From the NCBI RefSeq assembly GCF_039872745.1, contig NZ_JBDPZD010000003.1, forward strand, positions 496,001-560,000: a stretch of DNA of 64,000 nucleotides, given 5' to 3'. The translations under genes were made by a program, and so were the position numbers. Source of the DNA: Pelomonas paludis (GTDB lineage: Bacteria; Pseudomonadota; Gammaproteobacteria; Burkholderiales; Burkholderiaceae_C). The notes beneath the pieces are model-generated. The model saw only the letters and a program-made list of their open reading frames with translations. It made no database searches and had not been told where the DNA came from. Positions within the stretch are counted from its first letter, which is position 1. Each line of letters starts with the position of its first letter. Below, in pieces: positions 25,301-33,205 of this stretch.

Positions 25301-27204
25301 GCGGCCTGTGGCTCCAGGCGTACCAGATAGCAGGTCTGCGGCAGGCGAGAGTCGGCCAAGCGGTCCACCTCGATGCGCAGCAACTGGTCGGGCCGCTGGG
25401 GGTCGTGGATCGCATCGCCCAGGCGCACCGTGCCGTCGCTGTGCGCCGCGCGCCGCAGCGCCAGCGAGATGGCCGTGCGCAGCGGGCCGCTCAGCAGGTT
25501 CTGCAGCGTCGGGCTGAAGCTGCCGGCCACCGGCGCCAGCAGGCGGCCGGCGTCGCCAAACACATAGAGCAGCTCCTCGCTCTGGTTGACCAGGAAGCCA
25601 CAGGCCACAAAGCGCTTGAGCATCAGCTCGTAGAGCCGCAGCTGGGCCTTGGCGTCTTGCGCGCCCGGGGGCGGCACGCTGGAGACGCGCTGCGACGAGA
25701 ACTGTGGCCGCATATGCGGCGGCAGCGGCGTGCCCGGTCGCTTGCGGTGCAGGTGCGAGGCTTCGTCGAGGCACTCAAAGACCGCGTCGTCCCGGGCCGG
25801 CGACTCACTGCGCCCCAGGAAGAGCGCGCCCCCGTCGCGCAGCGCAATGAAGAAGCTGCCCAGCACGCGGGACTGCGCGGCCGGCTTCAGGTAGATCAAC
25901 AGGTTGCGGCAGACCACCAGGTGCATGCGCGGGAAGGCGGCGTCCCGCAGCGCGTTGTGGGCCGTGAAAACGAGGCTGCGCCGCAGCTCGTCCGACACGC
26001 GGTGCAGGCCCGAGGCCTGCGGCACAAAGTACTTGGCGCGCCAGGCAGGCGGCAGGCCAGAGAGCGCGTCGTCGTCATACAGGCCGGCAGCGGCGCGGTG
26101 CACCGAGCGGGGGTGCAGGTCGGTGGCGTGCAGGCGCAGGCGCGGCGCGAGGCCTGCCGCTTCAAAGGCCTCGTGCGCCAGCATCGCCACGCTGTAGGCC
26201 TCTTCGCCGGTGGAGCAGCCGCAGCACCAGACACGGTATTCATCCCCCGGCGGCAGCTCGCGCACTGCGGGCTCGATGACGAGGTGGCGCAGCGCCTCAA
26301 AGGCCTCCGCATCGCGCAAGAAGCCGGTCACTCCGATCAGCAGGTCGCTGATCAGCGCATCGGCCCGGGCCGGGTCGGCACGCACGCGCTGCGCCAGGTC
26401 CTGGGGCGAGAGCTCGGCGCCTTCCAGCTGCTTCCAGCGCTCGAAGCGCCGCAGCAGCGTGGCCTCCTTGTAGGCGGCAAAGTCCACGTCGAACACCTCG
26501 CGCAGCGCGTCCAGCAGCGGCGCATAGGCCTGCATGGCGCCGGGGTCCACGGCGTCCTCGGTGTCTGGCTGGTGGCGGGCCAGTACCTCGGCCAGCGGCA
26601 GGCGCTGCCAGTCCTGCAGCACCAGGCCCATGCGCTGCGGCTCCAGCGCCAGGTGGGCGTGGCCGGCGCCCAGCGCCGCGTGGGGCATGCTGGCAAAGCG
26701 CGCGCTGGCCGGGCTCTGCGCCAGCACCAAGCCGCCTTGTGCCGCTACCTGGCCCGCGCCCCGGCAGCCGTCCTGCCCGCTGCCCGAGAGCACAACGGCC
26801 GCCGCCATCTGCTGCCAGCCGGCCAGCGACTCGAACACGTCGTCGATGTTGTGCCGCACGGGCTCGCGGCGGCTCATGGGCGTCACAACGATGCGGTGGC
26901 CCGTGATGCTGGCCGTCAGGCCCGGCGCCAGCACGTGCACGGTGTCGGCCCGCAGGGATTGGGACTCGTGCAGCGTGACGACGGGCAGCTCGGTCCAGCG
27001 CGAGACGATCTCGGCCAGCTCGCTCTTGAAGTCGGCCGCCAGGTGCAGCACCAGCACATAGGCCTCGCCGCTGCTCGGGCCCAGTCCCCGAAAGAACTCG
27101 TGCAGGGCCTCAATGCCACCCGCAGACGCGCCCACGGCCACCACGCGCACCGGCCGGTGCAGGGCCGCTGCGGCCGCTTGCTGTCTTGGGCTCCCTAGCG
27201 CCAT
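22357..27204 (-). CDS. CheB-CheR-PAS-histidine kinase-receiver hybrid sensor protein
   Basis: A 1615-residue signalling protein that joins chemotaxis-type methylesterase and methyltransferase modules to a hybrid kinase. CheB (about 18-205) keeps the Ser in GASAGG, the His in LHLAADF and the Asp in SGSGQDG. CheR (about 230-490) has the SAM motif CGCSTGEEAYSVAML near 331 and VCRNLLIYL. A heptad coiled coil (about 655-725) has repeated NEELQ units. Four or so PAS domains (about 730-1210) follow. HisKA has its His near 1233 (FLAQMSHEIRTPLNAVLGM), the HATPase lies near 1330-1450 (NFLTNAVKYTP, GVGLGLAISRQLA), and a receiver with Asp near 1533 (LVLMDIQLPG) ends the protein. It has no membrane helices, so it is cytosolic. 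The gene is alone, without linked chemoreceptors. Confidence 0.93.
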   Translation of the reverse strand: MALGSPRQQAAAAALHRPVRVVAVGASAGGIEALHEFFRGLGPSSGEAYVLVLHLAADFKSELAEIVSRWTELPVVTLHESQSLRADTVHVLAPGLTASITGHRIVVTPMSRREPVRHNIDDVFESLAGWQQMAAAVVLSGSGQDGCRGAGQVAAQGGLVLAQSPASARFASMPHAALGAGHAHLALEPQRMGLVLQDWQRLPLAEVLARHQPDTEDAVDPGAMQAYAPLLDALREVFDVDFAAYKEATLLRRFERWKQLEGAELSPQDLAQRVRADPARADALISDLLIGVTGFLRDAEAFEALRHLVIEPAVRELPPGDEYRVWCCGCSTGEEAYSVAMLAHEAFEAAGLAPRLRLHATDLHPRSVHRAAAGLYDDDALSGLPPAWRAKYFVPQASGLHRVSDELRRSLVFTAHNALRDAAFPRMHLVVCRNLLIYLKPAAQSRVLGSFFIALRDGGALFLGRSESPARDDAVFECLDEASHLHRKRPGTPLPPHMRPQFSSQRVSSVPPPGAQDAKAQLRLYELMLKRFVACGFLVNQSEELLYVFGDAGRLLAPVAGSFSPTLQNLLSGPLRTAISLALRRAAHSDGTVRLGDAIHDPQRPDQLLRIEVDRLADSRLPQTCYLVRLEPQAAPSPNAPRVSVLDPESATARHIAELEAELQRTRDQLRLTIEELEGANEQLQAGNEELQAGNEELQTANEELQALNEELYSMHAEHELKIAELRETTNNLNNLMRTADVAIIFLDAERRIRLFTPPAVAIFPLRPLDLGRDLKDLVPLDADPQLFDNLARVQGGSEALLAEVATSGGRTLQRRASVYRAGDGQPDGLVLTYLDITTQLELKARAFELQRKSQLDAIIASVPNLLWTCDSTGACDFLSPQWVAYTGVEQSGQLAQGWLEHVHPDDRAATVERWADAVTHRGPFRTRYRLRRADGAYRWFDVRATATRDETGRVTKWFGACTDAHDAVELQLGLEARDAFVRMVADNINGMVGYWDKHQRNRFANRHYLAWFGRSHERMQGATLAELMGPELYKLNQPYIERALAGEPQRFERRLVRPDGAVGYVLAEYAPHVVDGQVEGFLATVTDITRIQEQRLLIEEVFRASPLAKLVVGPDGRIVNCNPAAETITQYDATALRTMSVEDLVPEEMRGRHAALRQGFALTSERRPMGSAARFPLRRADGSIVYVDIELAGITVAGRPGSVVYLRPGNVEAEHQRRTDAALQARSAFLAQMSHEIRTPLNAVLGMVQLLMLEAPSARQLDRLNRIEEASTHLLAIIDDILDLSKMEAGRMAIHPAPFKVGTLVEQALEMVADRAKVKALALSSKIAETVPAVLVGDARRIEQILVNFLTNAVKYTPSGAVALGVSCFQASGERLVLHFEVTDTGIGIDPALLPSLFAPFHQVEQGHSRRFSGVGLGLAISRQLARAMNGECGARSSPGHGSTFWCNVQVGLTDQDAQVPSGLGDLDEAHAEELHALCRERRVLLVEDDEVNRIVAVELFHVLTGVQPLTAADGHEALEQAAGTTFDLVLMDIQLPGIDGLEATRRMRELPGYAEVPVFALSANVLSEDVNACLEAGMNGHLGKPIRAQELISLLVRLWGPQPAARDTVSAPL
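25068..25172 (-). repeat. Five degenerate 21-bp repeats encoding a coiled coil
   Basis: Units start at 25068, 25089, 25110, 25131 and 25152. Each encodes a heptad of the NEELQ(A/T)(G/A/L) type within the hybrid kinase, so the DNA repeat follows from the protein heptads. Third positions vary between units, which argues against recent slippage. Confidence 0.85.
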
Positions 27205-27359
27205 GGCGACGACCTTTCAACTGCTGAGTTCATCGGCCCCCGCTCTAGGGCGGTTGGGGCAGAAAAACCATGATAGGTCTGGGGTCCTCCACGCCAGGGG
27301 CTAAACCCCTTGGGGCAGCGCGTGAATAGAAGCTTGGCGACAGCTTGGTTCGGGAATTC

Positions 27360-29177
27360 CTAACGTTGCAGCGCAGCGGTTCTGGTCAGCAGCCAGTCCA
27401 GGGCAGCGCCGCCCAGGTGCGGCGCCAGGCGCTCGCGCACGGTGGCGTGGTAGCCGTCGAGCCAGTCGCGTTCTTCAAGCGTCAGCAGCTCGGGCGCGAT
27501 GCAGCGGGTGTCGATGGGGCAGAGCGTCAGGGTCTCGAAGGCCAGCATCTCGCCAAAGGCGCCGTGCTCGGGCGTGTCCTGCGCCACATTGAGCACCAGG
27601 TTCTCGATGCGCACGCCCCACTGGCCGGGCCGGTAGAGGCCGGGCTCAATGGAGGTGATCATCCCGGGCTCCATGGCCATGGTGGCCTCGGGCACGGCCT
27701 TGGAGATGCTCTGCGGCCCTTCGTGCACGGCCAGGAAGTAGCCCACGCCGTGGCCCGTGCCGTGGCCGAAGTCGATGCCGGCGGCCCACAGTGGCGCGCG
27801 GGCGATGGCGTCGAGCATGGGGCCTAGGGTGCCGCGCGGGTAAACGGTGCGAGACAGCGCGATGGTGCCCTTGAGCACCCGCGTGTAGTCCTGCTGCTGC
27901 GCGCTTGAGACGCTGCCGATGGGCCAGACGCGGGTGATGTCGGTCGTGCCGCCCAGGTACTGGCCGCCGGAGTCGATCAGCAGCAGGCCATCGCCTTCGA
28001 TTCTGCTGAAGTGCTCGGGTGTGGCGCGGTAATGGGGCAGGGCGCCATTGGCGTTGAAGCCGGCGATGGTCGAGAACGACAGCCCCACAAAACCCGGCCG
28101 GCGCGCGCGCGCGGCGCTTAGCTGGGTGTCGATCCACAACTCGTCAACGGGCTGCCCGGCGGCCAGCGCTGCTTCGAACTCGGCATAGAACTCGCACATG
28201 GCCACGCCGTCCTGCACCATGGCCTCGCGCACCTTGGCGGCTTCAAGGGCGGTCTTGCGGCTCTTGGCCAGGGTGGAGGGGTTGATCTGCTCGATCACCT
28301 TGGTCGTGGCCGGCACGGCCTCGCGCAGGCCCAGGGTGCAGCGGCGCGGGTCCAGCAGCAGGCAGGCCGCCTGGGGCAGGGCGCGCAGCGCATCAGCCGC
28401 CGTGGCATAGGGCGCCAGGGTGACGCCATCGCTGGCGAGGCGGGCAGCCAGGGCCTCGTCCACCTTGCCGGCGCCCACGAAGAGCTGCACCCCTGCCGGC
28501 GCCAGCAGCAGGTGAGCGAGGAAGACGGGGTTGTAGTCCACGTCGCTGCCACGCAGGTTGAGCAGCCAGGCGATGTCGTCCACGCTGGAGATGAAGTGAT
28601 GGCTGGCACCCAGCCTTTGCATGGCGGCGCGCACGGCAGTCAGCTTGTCGGCGCGGCTCACGGCGGCATGCGGGGGCAGGTGCTCGTAGACGCGCGCCTC
28701 GGGCAGGCCGGGGCGGCCCTCCCACACTTCGGCCAGCAGGTCGAGGTCGGTGCGCAGTTGCACGCCCTTGGCTTGCAGCGCGTTGCGCAGCTGGCGCCCG
28801 TGGGCCAGGCCCAGCACCTGGCCGTCCACACACAGGCTCTGGCCACTTTGCAGCTGCTGCGCCAGCCACTCGATGTGGTGCGTGGCCGCGCCGGTCGGGA
28901 TCTTGAAGAGGCTGATGCCGCTGCCCGCCAGCTCGCGCTCGGCTTGCTCCCAGTAGCGGCTGTCGGCAAACAGCACGGCCTCGGTGCGCGTCACGGCCAG
29001 GGTCGCCATCGACCCCGTGAAGCCCGAGAGCCACACCCGGCCCTGCCAGCGCTCGGGCAGGTACTCCGACAAATGCGGGTCGGCCGAGGGTACGAGCAGC
29101 GCATGCGCGCTGTGCTTGACCAGCGCCTCACGCACCAGCGAGAGACGCGACTTGATCTGATGGATGCGGGTGTCCAT
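27360..29177 (-). CDS. Xaa-Pro aminopeptidase, M24B family
   Basis: A cytosolic metallopeptidase of 605 residues, the long three-domain type (XPNPEP1-like) that removes an N-terminal residue before proline. Two creatinase-like N-terminal domains (about 1-310) precede the pita-bread fold. Metal ligands are visible as Asp in LLIDSGGQYLGGTTDITR, His in GHGTGHGVGYFLAVHEGP, Glu in TSIEPGLY and Glu in VRIENLVLNV. The ATG at 29177 (MDTRIHQIKSRL) has a GGAG site 6-9 nt upstream; a longer open frame upstream has no family similarity. It is divergent from the GH8 gene. Confidence 0.92.
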   Translation of the reverse strand: MDTRIHQIKSRLSLVREALVKHSAHALLVPSADPHLSEYLPERWQGRVWLSGFTGSMATLAVTRTEAVLFADSRYWEQAERELAGSGISLFKIPTGAATHHIEWLAQQLQSGQSLCVDGQVLGLAHGRQLRNALQAKGVQLRTDLDLLAEVWEGRPGLPEARVYEHLPPHAAVSRADKLTAVRAAMQRLGASHHFISSVDDIAWLLNLRGSDVDYNPVFLAHLLLAPAGVQLFVGAGKVDEALAARLASDGVTLAPYATAADALRALPQAACLLLDPRRCTLGLREAVPATTKVIEQINPSTLAKSRKTALEAAKVREAMVQDGVAMCEFYAEFEAALAAGQPVDELWIDTQLSAARARRPGFVGLSFSTIAGFNANGALPHYRATPEHFSRIEGDGLLLIDSGGQYLGGTTDITRVWPIGSVSSAQQQDYTRVLKGTIALSRTVYPRGTLGPMLDAIARAPLWAAGIDFGHGTGHGVGYFLAVHEGPQSISKAVPEATMAMEPGMITSIEPGLYRPGQWGVRIENLVLNVAQDTPEHGAFGEMLAFETLTLCPIDTRCIAPELLTLEERDWLDGYHATVRERLAPHLGGAALDWLLTRTAALQR

Positions 29178-29475
29178 GCAAGCTCCAGTTATGCCGCCGA
29201 TCAGCAGCCGTTGGGGCGCGACGATAGCCGCGCGGGAAGGGGGGAGTGGGCAAGATTCTAGGGACGCGGTCGACGCCGCGCCGACGAGGCAGGCAACCAC
29301 CGGTAGAAACCTGGAGCGATGAATTCCTGCAGCCAATCGGGTTTGTGGAAATGCCGTTTTGGCGTGAACCAACCTGTTCAACGCGCGCTAGCATCCCCGG
29401 CCGGTGAAATCGCTTGCAAGCCGAGGCGATACCTGCCGAGCCCTACGTTGCAAACCTCTATCCAGCTCATCCCCT
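29178..29475. other. Divergent intergenic region between aminopeptidase and GH8 genes
   Basis: A 298-bp control region without a gene. A consensus LacI-family operator lies at 29405-29418, on the GH8 side. I see no convincing core promoter pair. Confidence 0.6.
29405..29418. promoter_or_regulatory. LacI-family consensus operator upstream of GH8 gene
   Basis: TGAAATCGCTTGCA matches all ten fixed positions of the LacI/CcpA-type consensus TGnAAnCGnTTnCA. It overlaps a 10-bp perfect palindrome, GCTTGCAAGC (29413-29422). It lies 58-71 bp upstream of the GH8 start codon, where a repressor could block transcription. The cognate regulator is not in this window: the LacI-family protein at 44032 is associated with a different motif. 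Confidence 0.6.
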
Positions 29476-30933
29476 ATGCGTGGAACTCTGTTCAAAGTTT
29501 CGGCCTCCGTGTCGCTTGCTGTGCTGACCATGCTGTCCAGCGCCAGCGCTGCCACGGCGGTATCTCCTGCTGCCAGCCCCCAACTGACGCTGAATGACGG
29601 TGCGGGCGCCTACCGCACGGGGCGCCACCCCAACCTGTTTGTCGAACGCTTGAACAAGACGCCGGCCGAGACCCGCGAGCGCATCGAGCGCGCGTTCCAG
29701 CAGTTCTTCCATGGCGACGGCCAGGAGGAGCGCATCTACTTCGAGACTGGCGCCAACAAGAACGGCCCGCTGGCCTACGTGACCGACTGGGCCAACAACG
29801 ATGCCCGCAGCGAGGGCATGAGCTACGGGATGATGATTGCCGTCCAGCTCGACAAGAAGCGCGAGTTCGACGCCCTGTGGAACTGGTCCAAGACCTATAT
29901 GCAGGTCACCGACCCCAAGAACCCGTCGTACGGCTACTTCGCGTGGTCGATGAACACCGACGGCACCCCGCGCTCCACCGGCGCTGCGCCGGATGGCGAA
30001 GAGTGGTTCGTGATGGCGCTCTACTTCGCCTCCCACCGCTGGGGCAATGGCAAGGGCATCTACAACTACCAGCAGGAGGCCGACAAGCTCTTGCGCGTGA
30101 TGCGCCACCGCCCGCTGATGACAGGCGACACGCCCTTCCGCATCCACCCGGAAGACCCGCCGTTTGAGGAGCCCGCCAACCCCTGGCCCAGCCCCAACAA
30201 CCGCGCCGAGCAAGCCAAGGCCGCCAAGGAGGGTCGCCCCTGGCCGGCCTTCCGGCCGCCGCGCCGTTCGTTCACTGTGAGCGTGGGCCCGATGATGGAC
30301 GAACAGCACGCCATGATCCGTTTCGTGCCGGACACCCGCATCCCGGGCACCGACCCGTCCTACCACTTGCCGGCCTTCTACGAGCTGTTTGCCCGCTGGG
30401 GCCCGCGTGAGGAGCGTGCCTTCTGGTTGCGCGCCGCCGAGGCCAGCCGCGAGCTCTTCCACAAAGCGGCGCATCCCGTGACCGGCCTCTCGGCCGACCG
30501 CACCGACTTCGACGGCACGCCCATGCCCAACTGGGACCGCACCCCCGGCATCTTTGCCTACGACAGCTGGCGCACCGTCAGCAATATCGCCTTCGACTAC
30601 GCCTGGTTTGGCAAGGACCAGCGCCAGCCCGAGCTGACCGCGCGCATCCAGAACTTCCTGCATAGCGAAGGCATCCGCAGCTTCACCGACAAGTACACGC
30701 TCGATGGCAAGAAGGCCTCGGACCGTCACTCCGTCGGCATGCTCGCCGCCGCCGCCGTGGGCAGCCTGGCCGCCCCGCCAAGCGATGTGTCCAAGGCCTT
30801 CCTGGAGGCGCTCTGGGACACCCCCATGCCCAGCGGTGAGCAACGCTACTTTGACGGCATGCTCTACCTGATGAGCCTGATGCACCTGAGCGGCGAATAC
30901 CGGGTGATCCCGCCGCGCAAGGCGCAGCGCTGA
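29476..30933 (+). CDS. Glycoside hydrolase family 8, probable reducing-end xylose-releasing exo-oligoxylanase
   Basis: A 485-residue GH8 enzyme with an N-terminal signal peptide (cut near ASA-ATAV). GH8 inverting enzymes use a Glu acid, seen in DARSEGMSYGMMIAVQL (about 112-128), and an Asp base in the (alpha/alpha)6 barrel. The segment NTDGTPRSTGAAPDGEEWFVMALYFASHRWG and YRTGRHPNLF are closest to the Rex-type members that release xylose from the reducing end of xylo-oligosaccharides rather than to endoglucanases. That reaction assignment is from family resemblance. The ATG at 29476 begins the signal peptide. A LacI-family operator lies just upstream, which implies induction by a sugar. Confidence 0.85.
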   Translation: MRGTLFKVSASVSLAVLTMLSSASAATAVSPAASPQLTLNDGAGAYRTGRHPNLFVERLNKTPAETRERIERAFQQFFHGDGQEERIYFETGANKNGPLAYVTDWANNDARSEGMSYGMMIAVQLDKKREFDALWNWSKTYMQVTDPKNPSYGYFAWSMNTDGTPRSTGAAPDGEEWFVMALYFASHRWGNGKGIYNYQQEADKLLRVMRHRPLMTGDTPFRIHPEDPPFEEPANPWPSPNNRAEQAKAAKEGRPWPAFRPPRRSFTVSVGPMMDEQHAMIRFVPDTRIPGTDPSYHLPAFYELFARWGPREERAFWLRAAEASRELFHKAAHPVTGLSADRTDFDGTPMPNWDRTPGIFAYDSWRTVSNIAFDYAWFGKDQRQPELTARIQNFLHSEGIRSFTDKYTLDGKKASDRHSVGMLAAAAVGSLAAPPSDVSKAFLEALWDTPMPSGEQRYFDGMLYLMSLMHLSGEYRVIPPRKAQR

Positions 30934-31111
30934 GGCCGCTGGGTTCGTGAGAGGGCAATCGGCGCGCCCGCGCCGAGCCCCACCACCCTTCCGCCAACGC
31001 GGCTTTGCGGCCAGATTCCACACCCCGACCCGTCGCCCGTTTTGATGCAGGCACCGAACCAAACCGCCGCGCCTAGGATGGTTTGATTCGTTTCCGTTGC
31101 TGGAGTTGGTG

Positions 31112-32056
31112 ATGGTTGAGCGCGCTTCGTCTGAACACCCCACCCTGAGCCGTTGGCAGATGCTGCAGGCGCTGGGGGACAGGCTGGAGCAGTTGCTGCT
31201 GGCACCCAACAGCACGGTAGACGGCTTTGTGCCGACGCTGGACAAGCTGACGCGCGAGCTCGACACGCTGATGTTCCAGGACGTGGACCTGGCGGTGTTC
31301 GAGGTGGTCCGGATTGGCTCGGACAAGCTCTCGCGCTACGGGGCCCTGCACTCGCTGCATACCGCCTGCGTGGTGTGGCTCGTCGCCCGCCGAAAGGAGT
31401 GGGTGGACGGCAAGCGCCTGACTGCCCTGAAGGCCGCGCTGACGATGAACATCGCGGTGACGGACCTGCAAACCACGCTGGCCATGCAGACGGGGCCGAT
31501 GGAAGAGCTGCAGCGCCAGCGCATGCGCAACCACCCGCTCGACGGCATGCACCTGCTCAAGGGCCTGGGCGTGGACGACCCCGACTGGCTGGACGCCGTG
31601 GCCCAGCACCACGAGCAGCCCGACGGGCAGGGCTACCCGCAGGGCCTGACCAAGCTCACCGAGCTGGCTGACGTGCTGCGGACTTGCGATGTCTTCTGCG
31701 CCAAGATGAGCCCACGTGCGGGTAGGCCCGCCATGCTGAGCCCCTCGGCGGCGGTCTCGATCTTCAGGCAGCAGAGCGCCAACAAGTTTGGCGCCACGGT
31801 GGTGACGACGATTGGCGTCTTCCCGCCGGGGGCCTTGGTGTCACTGGCGACGGGCGAGCAAGCCATCGTCACCGAGCGCACCCGCGACCCGCTGCGGCCC
31901 ATGGTCGCGCTGCTGACAGGCACCGATGGTGCGCCGCTGGAGCAGCCAGAGGCGGCCGCCACCGGCAAGGACGCCGGCCGCCCCGTGGCCGGTGCAGCTA
32001 AGGATGCGAGCCTGGCGGGGTTGTTCCCGACGACGGACGTGCTGCGCACGCGTTGA
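31112..32056 (+). CDS. Degenerate HD-GYP-like domain protein
   Basis: A 314-residue cytosolic protein. The middle (about 85-245) aligns to HD-GYP c-di-GMP phosphodiesterases: HSLHTACVVWLVARR, then NHPLDGMHLLKGLG, QHHEQPDGQGYPQGL and the final Asp of RTCDVFCAKMS. The HD diad itself is replaced (TMNIAV where LLHDIGK is expected), so metal binding and catalysis are doubtful. The C-terminal 60 residues are Ala/Pro-rich. It may act as a c-di-GMP-related binding protein or scaffold; that is inference. The ATG at 31112 has a GGAG site; a TTG 15 bp upstream is less likely. Confidence 0.75.
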   Translation: MVERASSEHPTLSRWQMLQALGDRLEQLLLAPNSTVDGFVPTLDKLTRELDTLMFQDVDLAVFEVVRIGSDKLSRYGALHSLHTACVVWLVARRKEWVDGKRLTALKAALTMNIAVTDLQTTLAMQTGPMEELQRQRMRNHPLDGMHLLKGLGVDDPDWLDAVAQHHEQPDGQGYPQGLTKLTELADVLRTCDVFCAKMSPRAGRPAMLSPSAAVSIFRQQSANKFGATVVTTIGVFPPGALVSLATGEQAIVTERTRDPLRPMVALLTGTDGAPLEQPEAAATGKDAGRPVAGAAKDASLAGLFPTTDVLRTR

Positions 32057-32112
32057 CGGCGCGCCGCTAGGGCCTAGAGTCCCAGCCTTTGCGACAGCAA
32101 GGGGCTCGGGCC

Positions 32113-33120
32113 ATGCTTCATCACTTGACCAGGTTTGGGCAGTGCGCCCGTGGCGTGTTGGCCTGCGGGCTCGTCTTGCTGGGCTGCGCCAGCCCAGCCT
32201 CGGCTCAGGCGCCACGCAAGCCCGGCGACTACCCGCTCACCGCCGACTCGCTGCCCCAGCCCGGCGTCCCCAAGGGCCGGCTGGAGGGGCCGTTCGAGTT
32301 CAAGAGCCGCGCGATCCCCGGGACCGTGCGGCGCTACTGGGTCTATGTGCCGGCGCAATACACAGGCGCGCAGCCAGCCCATGTGTTGGTCTTTCAGGAC
32401 GGGCAGCGGGCGACCAACCCGGAGGGTTCGCTGCGCGTGCCCCAGGTGCTGGAGAACCTGATCCACAAGGGCGAGATCCCCGTCACCATCGGCGTCTTCG
32501 TCACGCCAGGCAACAAGAGCGAGGCCTACCCCGACAACCTCGGCATGCGCAACCCCGACCACCGCGCCGAAGAGTACGACGCGCTGAGCGATCGCTATGC
32601 GCGCTTCGTGATTGACGAGCTGCTGCCTGAGGTGGGCCAGCGCTACAAACTGAGCACTGACCCCACCGAGCGCGCCATCGGCGGCACCAGCAGCGGTGCG
32701 ATTGCGGCCTTCACCGTGGCCTGGTTGCGGCCGGATGCCTTCCGCAACGTGATCAGCATGATCGGCAGCTACACCTCCATCGGCTACCGGCCCGCCACGG
32801 CCGAAGCGCCAATTCAGCCCATGCAGCCCGGTGGCGACCTCTACCCGACGCTGATCCGCAAGGGCCCGATCAAGCCGCTGCGCATCTTTTTGCAGGACGG
32901 CTCCAACGACCTCGACAACGAGCACGGGAACTGGTTCCTGGCCAACCAGCAGATGCTGGCGGCGCTGAACTACGCCAACAGCAATGCCGACAAGCTGAAG
33001 ACCCCCGGGCCGCGCTACGAGGTGCTGCATGTGTGGGGCGACGGCGCGCACTCAGACCAGCATGGCGGCATGCTGCTGCCCGACATCCTGCGCTGGCTGT
33101 GGCCGGTGCCAAGGCGCTGA
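32113..33120 (+). CDS. Esterase family protein (enterochelin esterase/CE1-like)
   Basis: A 335-residue exported alpha/beta-hydrolase. The N-terminal signal could be a lipoprotein signal (LVLLGC) or a Sec signal cut at ASA-QA. The nucleophile Ser is in GGTSSGAIAAF (about 195), with a likely acid in LQDGSNDLDN and His in DGAHSDQHGG. Strands WVYVPAQYTGAQPAHVLVFQDG are typical of the esterase D/feruloyl-esterase fold. Members of this group near glycosidases often deacylate xylan or hydrolyse sugar esters, and a GH8 gene lies 1.2 kb upstream. That role is inference. The ATG at 32113 starts the signal peptide. Confidence 0.8.
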   Translation: MLHHLTRFGQCARGVLACGLVLLGCASPASAQAPRKPGDYPLTADSLPQPGVPKGRLEGPFEFKSRAIPGTVRRYWVYVPAQYTGAQPAHVLVFQDGQRATNPEGSLRVPQVLENLIHKGEIPVTIGVFVTPGNKSEAYPDNLGMRNPDHRAEEYDALSDRYARFVIDELLPEVGQRYKLSTDPTERAIGGTSSGAIAAFTVAWLRPDAFRNVISMIGSYTSIGYRPATAEAPIQPMQPGGDLYPTLIRKGPIKPLRIFLQDGSNDLDNEHGNWFLANQQMLAALNYANSNADKLKTPGPRYEVLHVWGDGAHSDQHGGMLLPDILRWLWPVPRR

Positions 33121-33205
33121 TTGGGGTTTTCCGTTGGGTGGGCGTGAAGCTCGGCGTCAGCGCTAGCGGCTAGAGTCCGGCCGCATCCCACCCGGAGACC
33201 CACCC

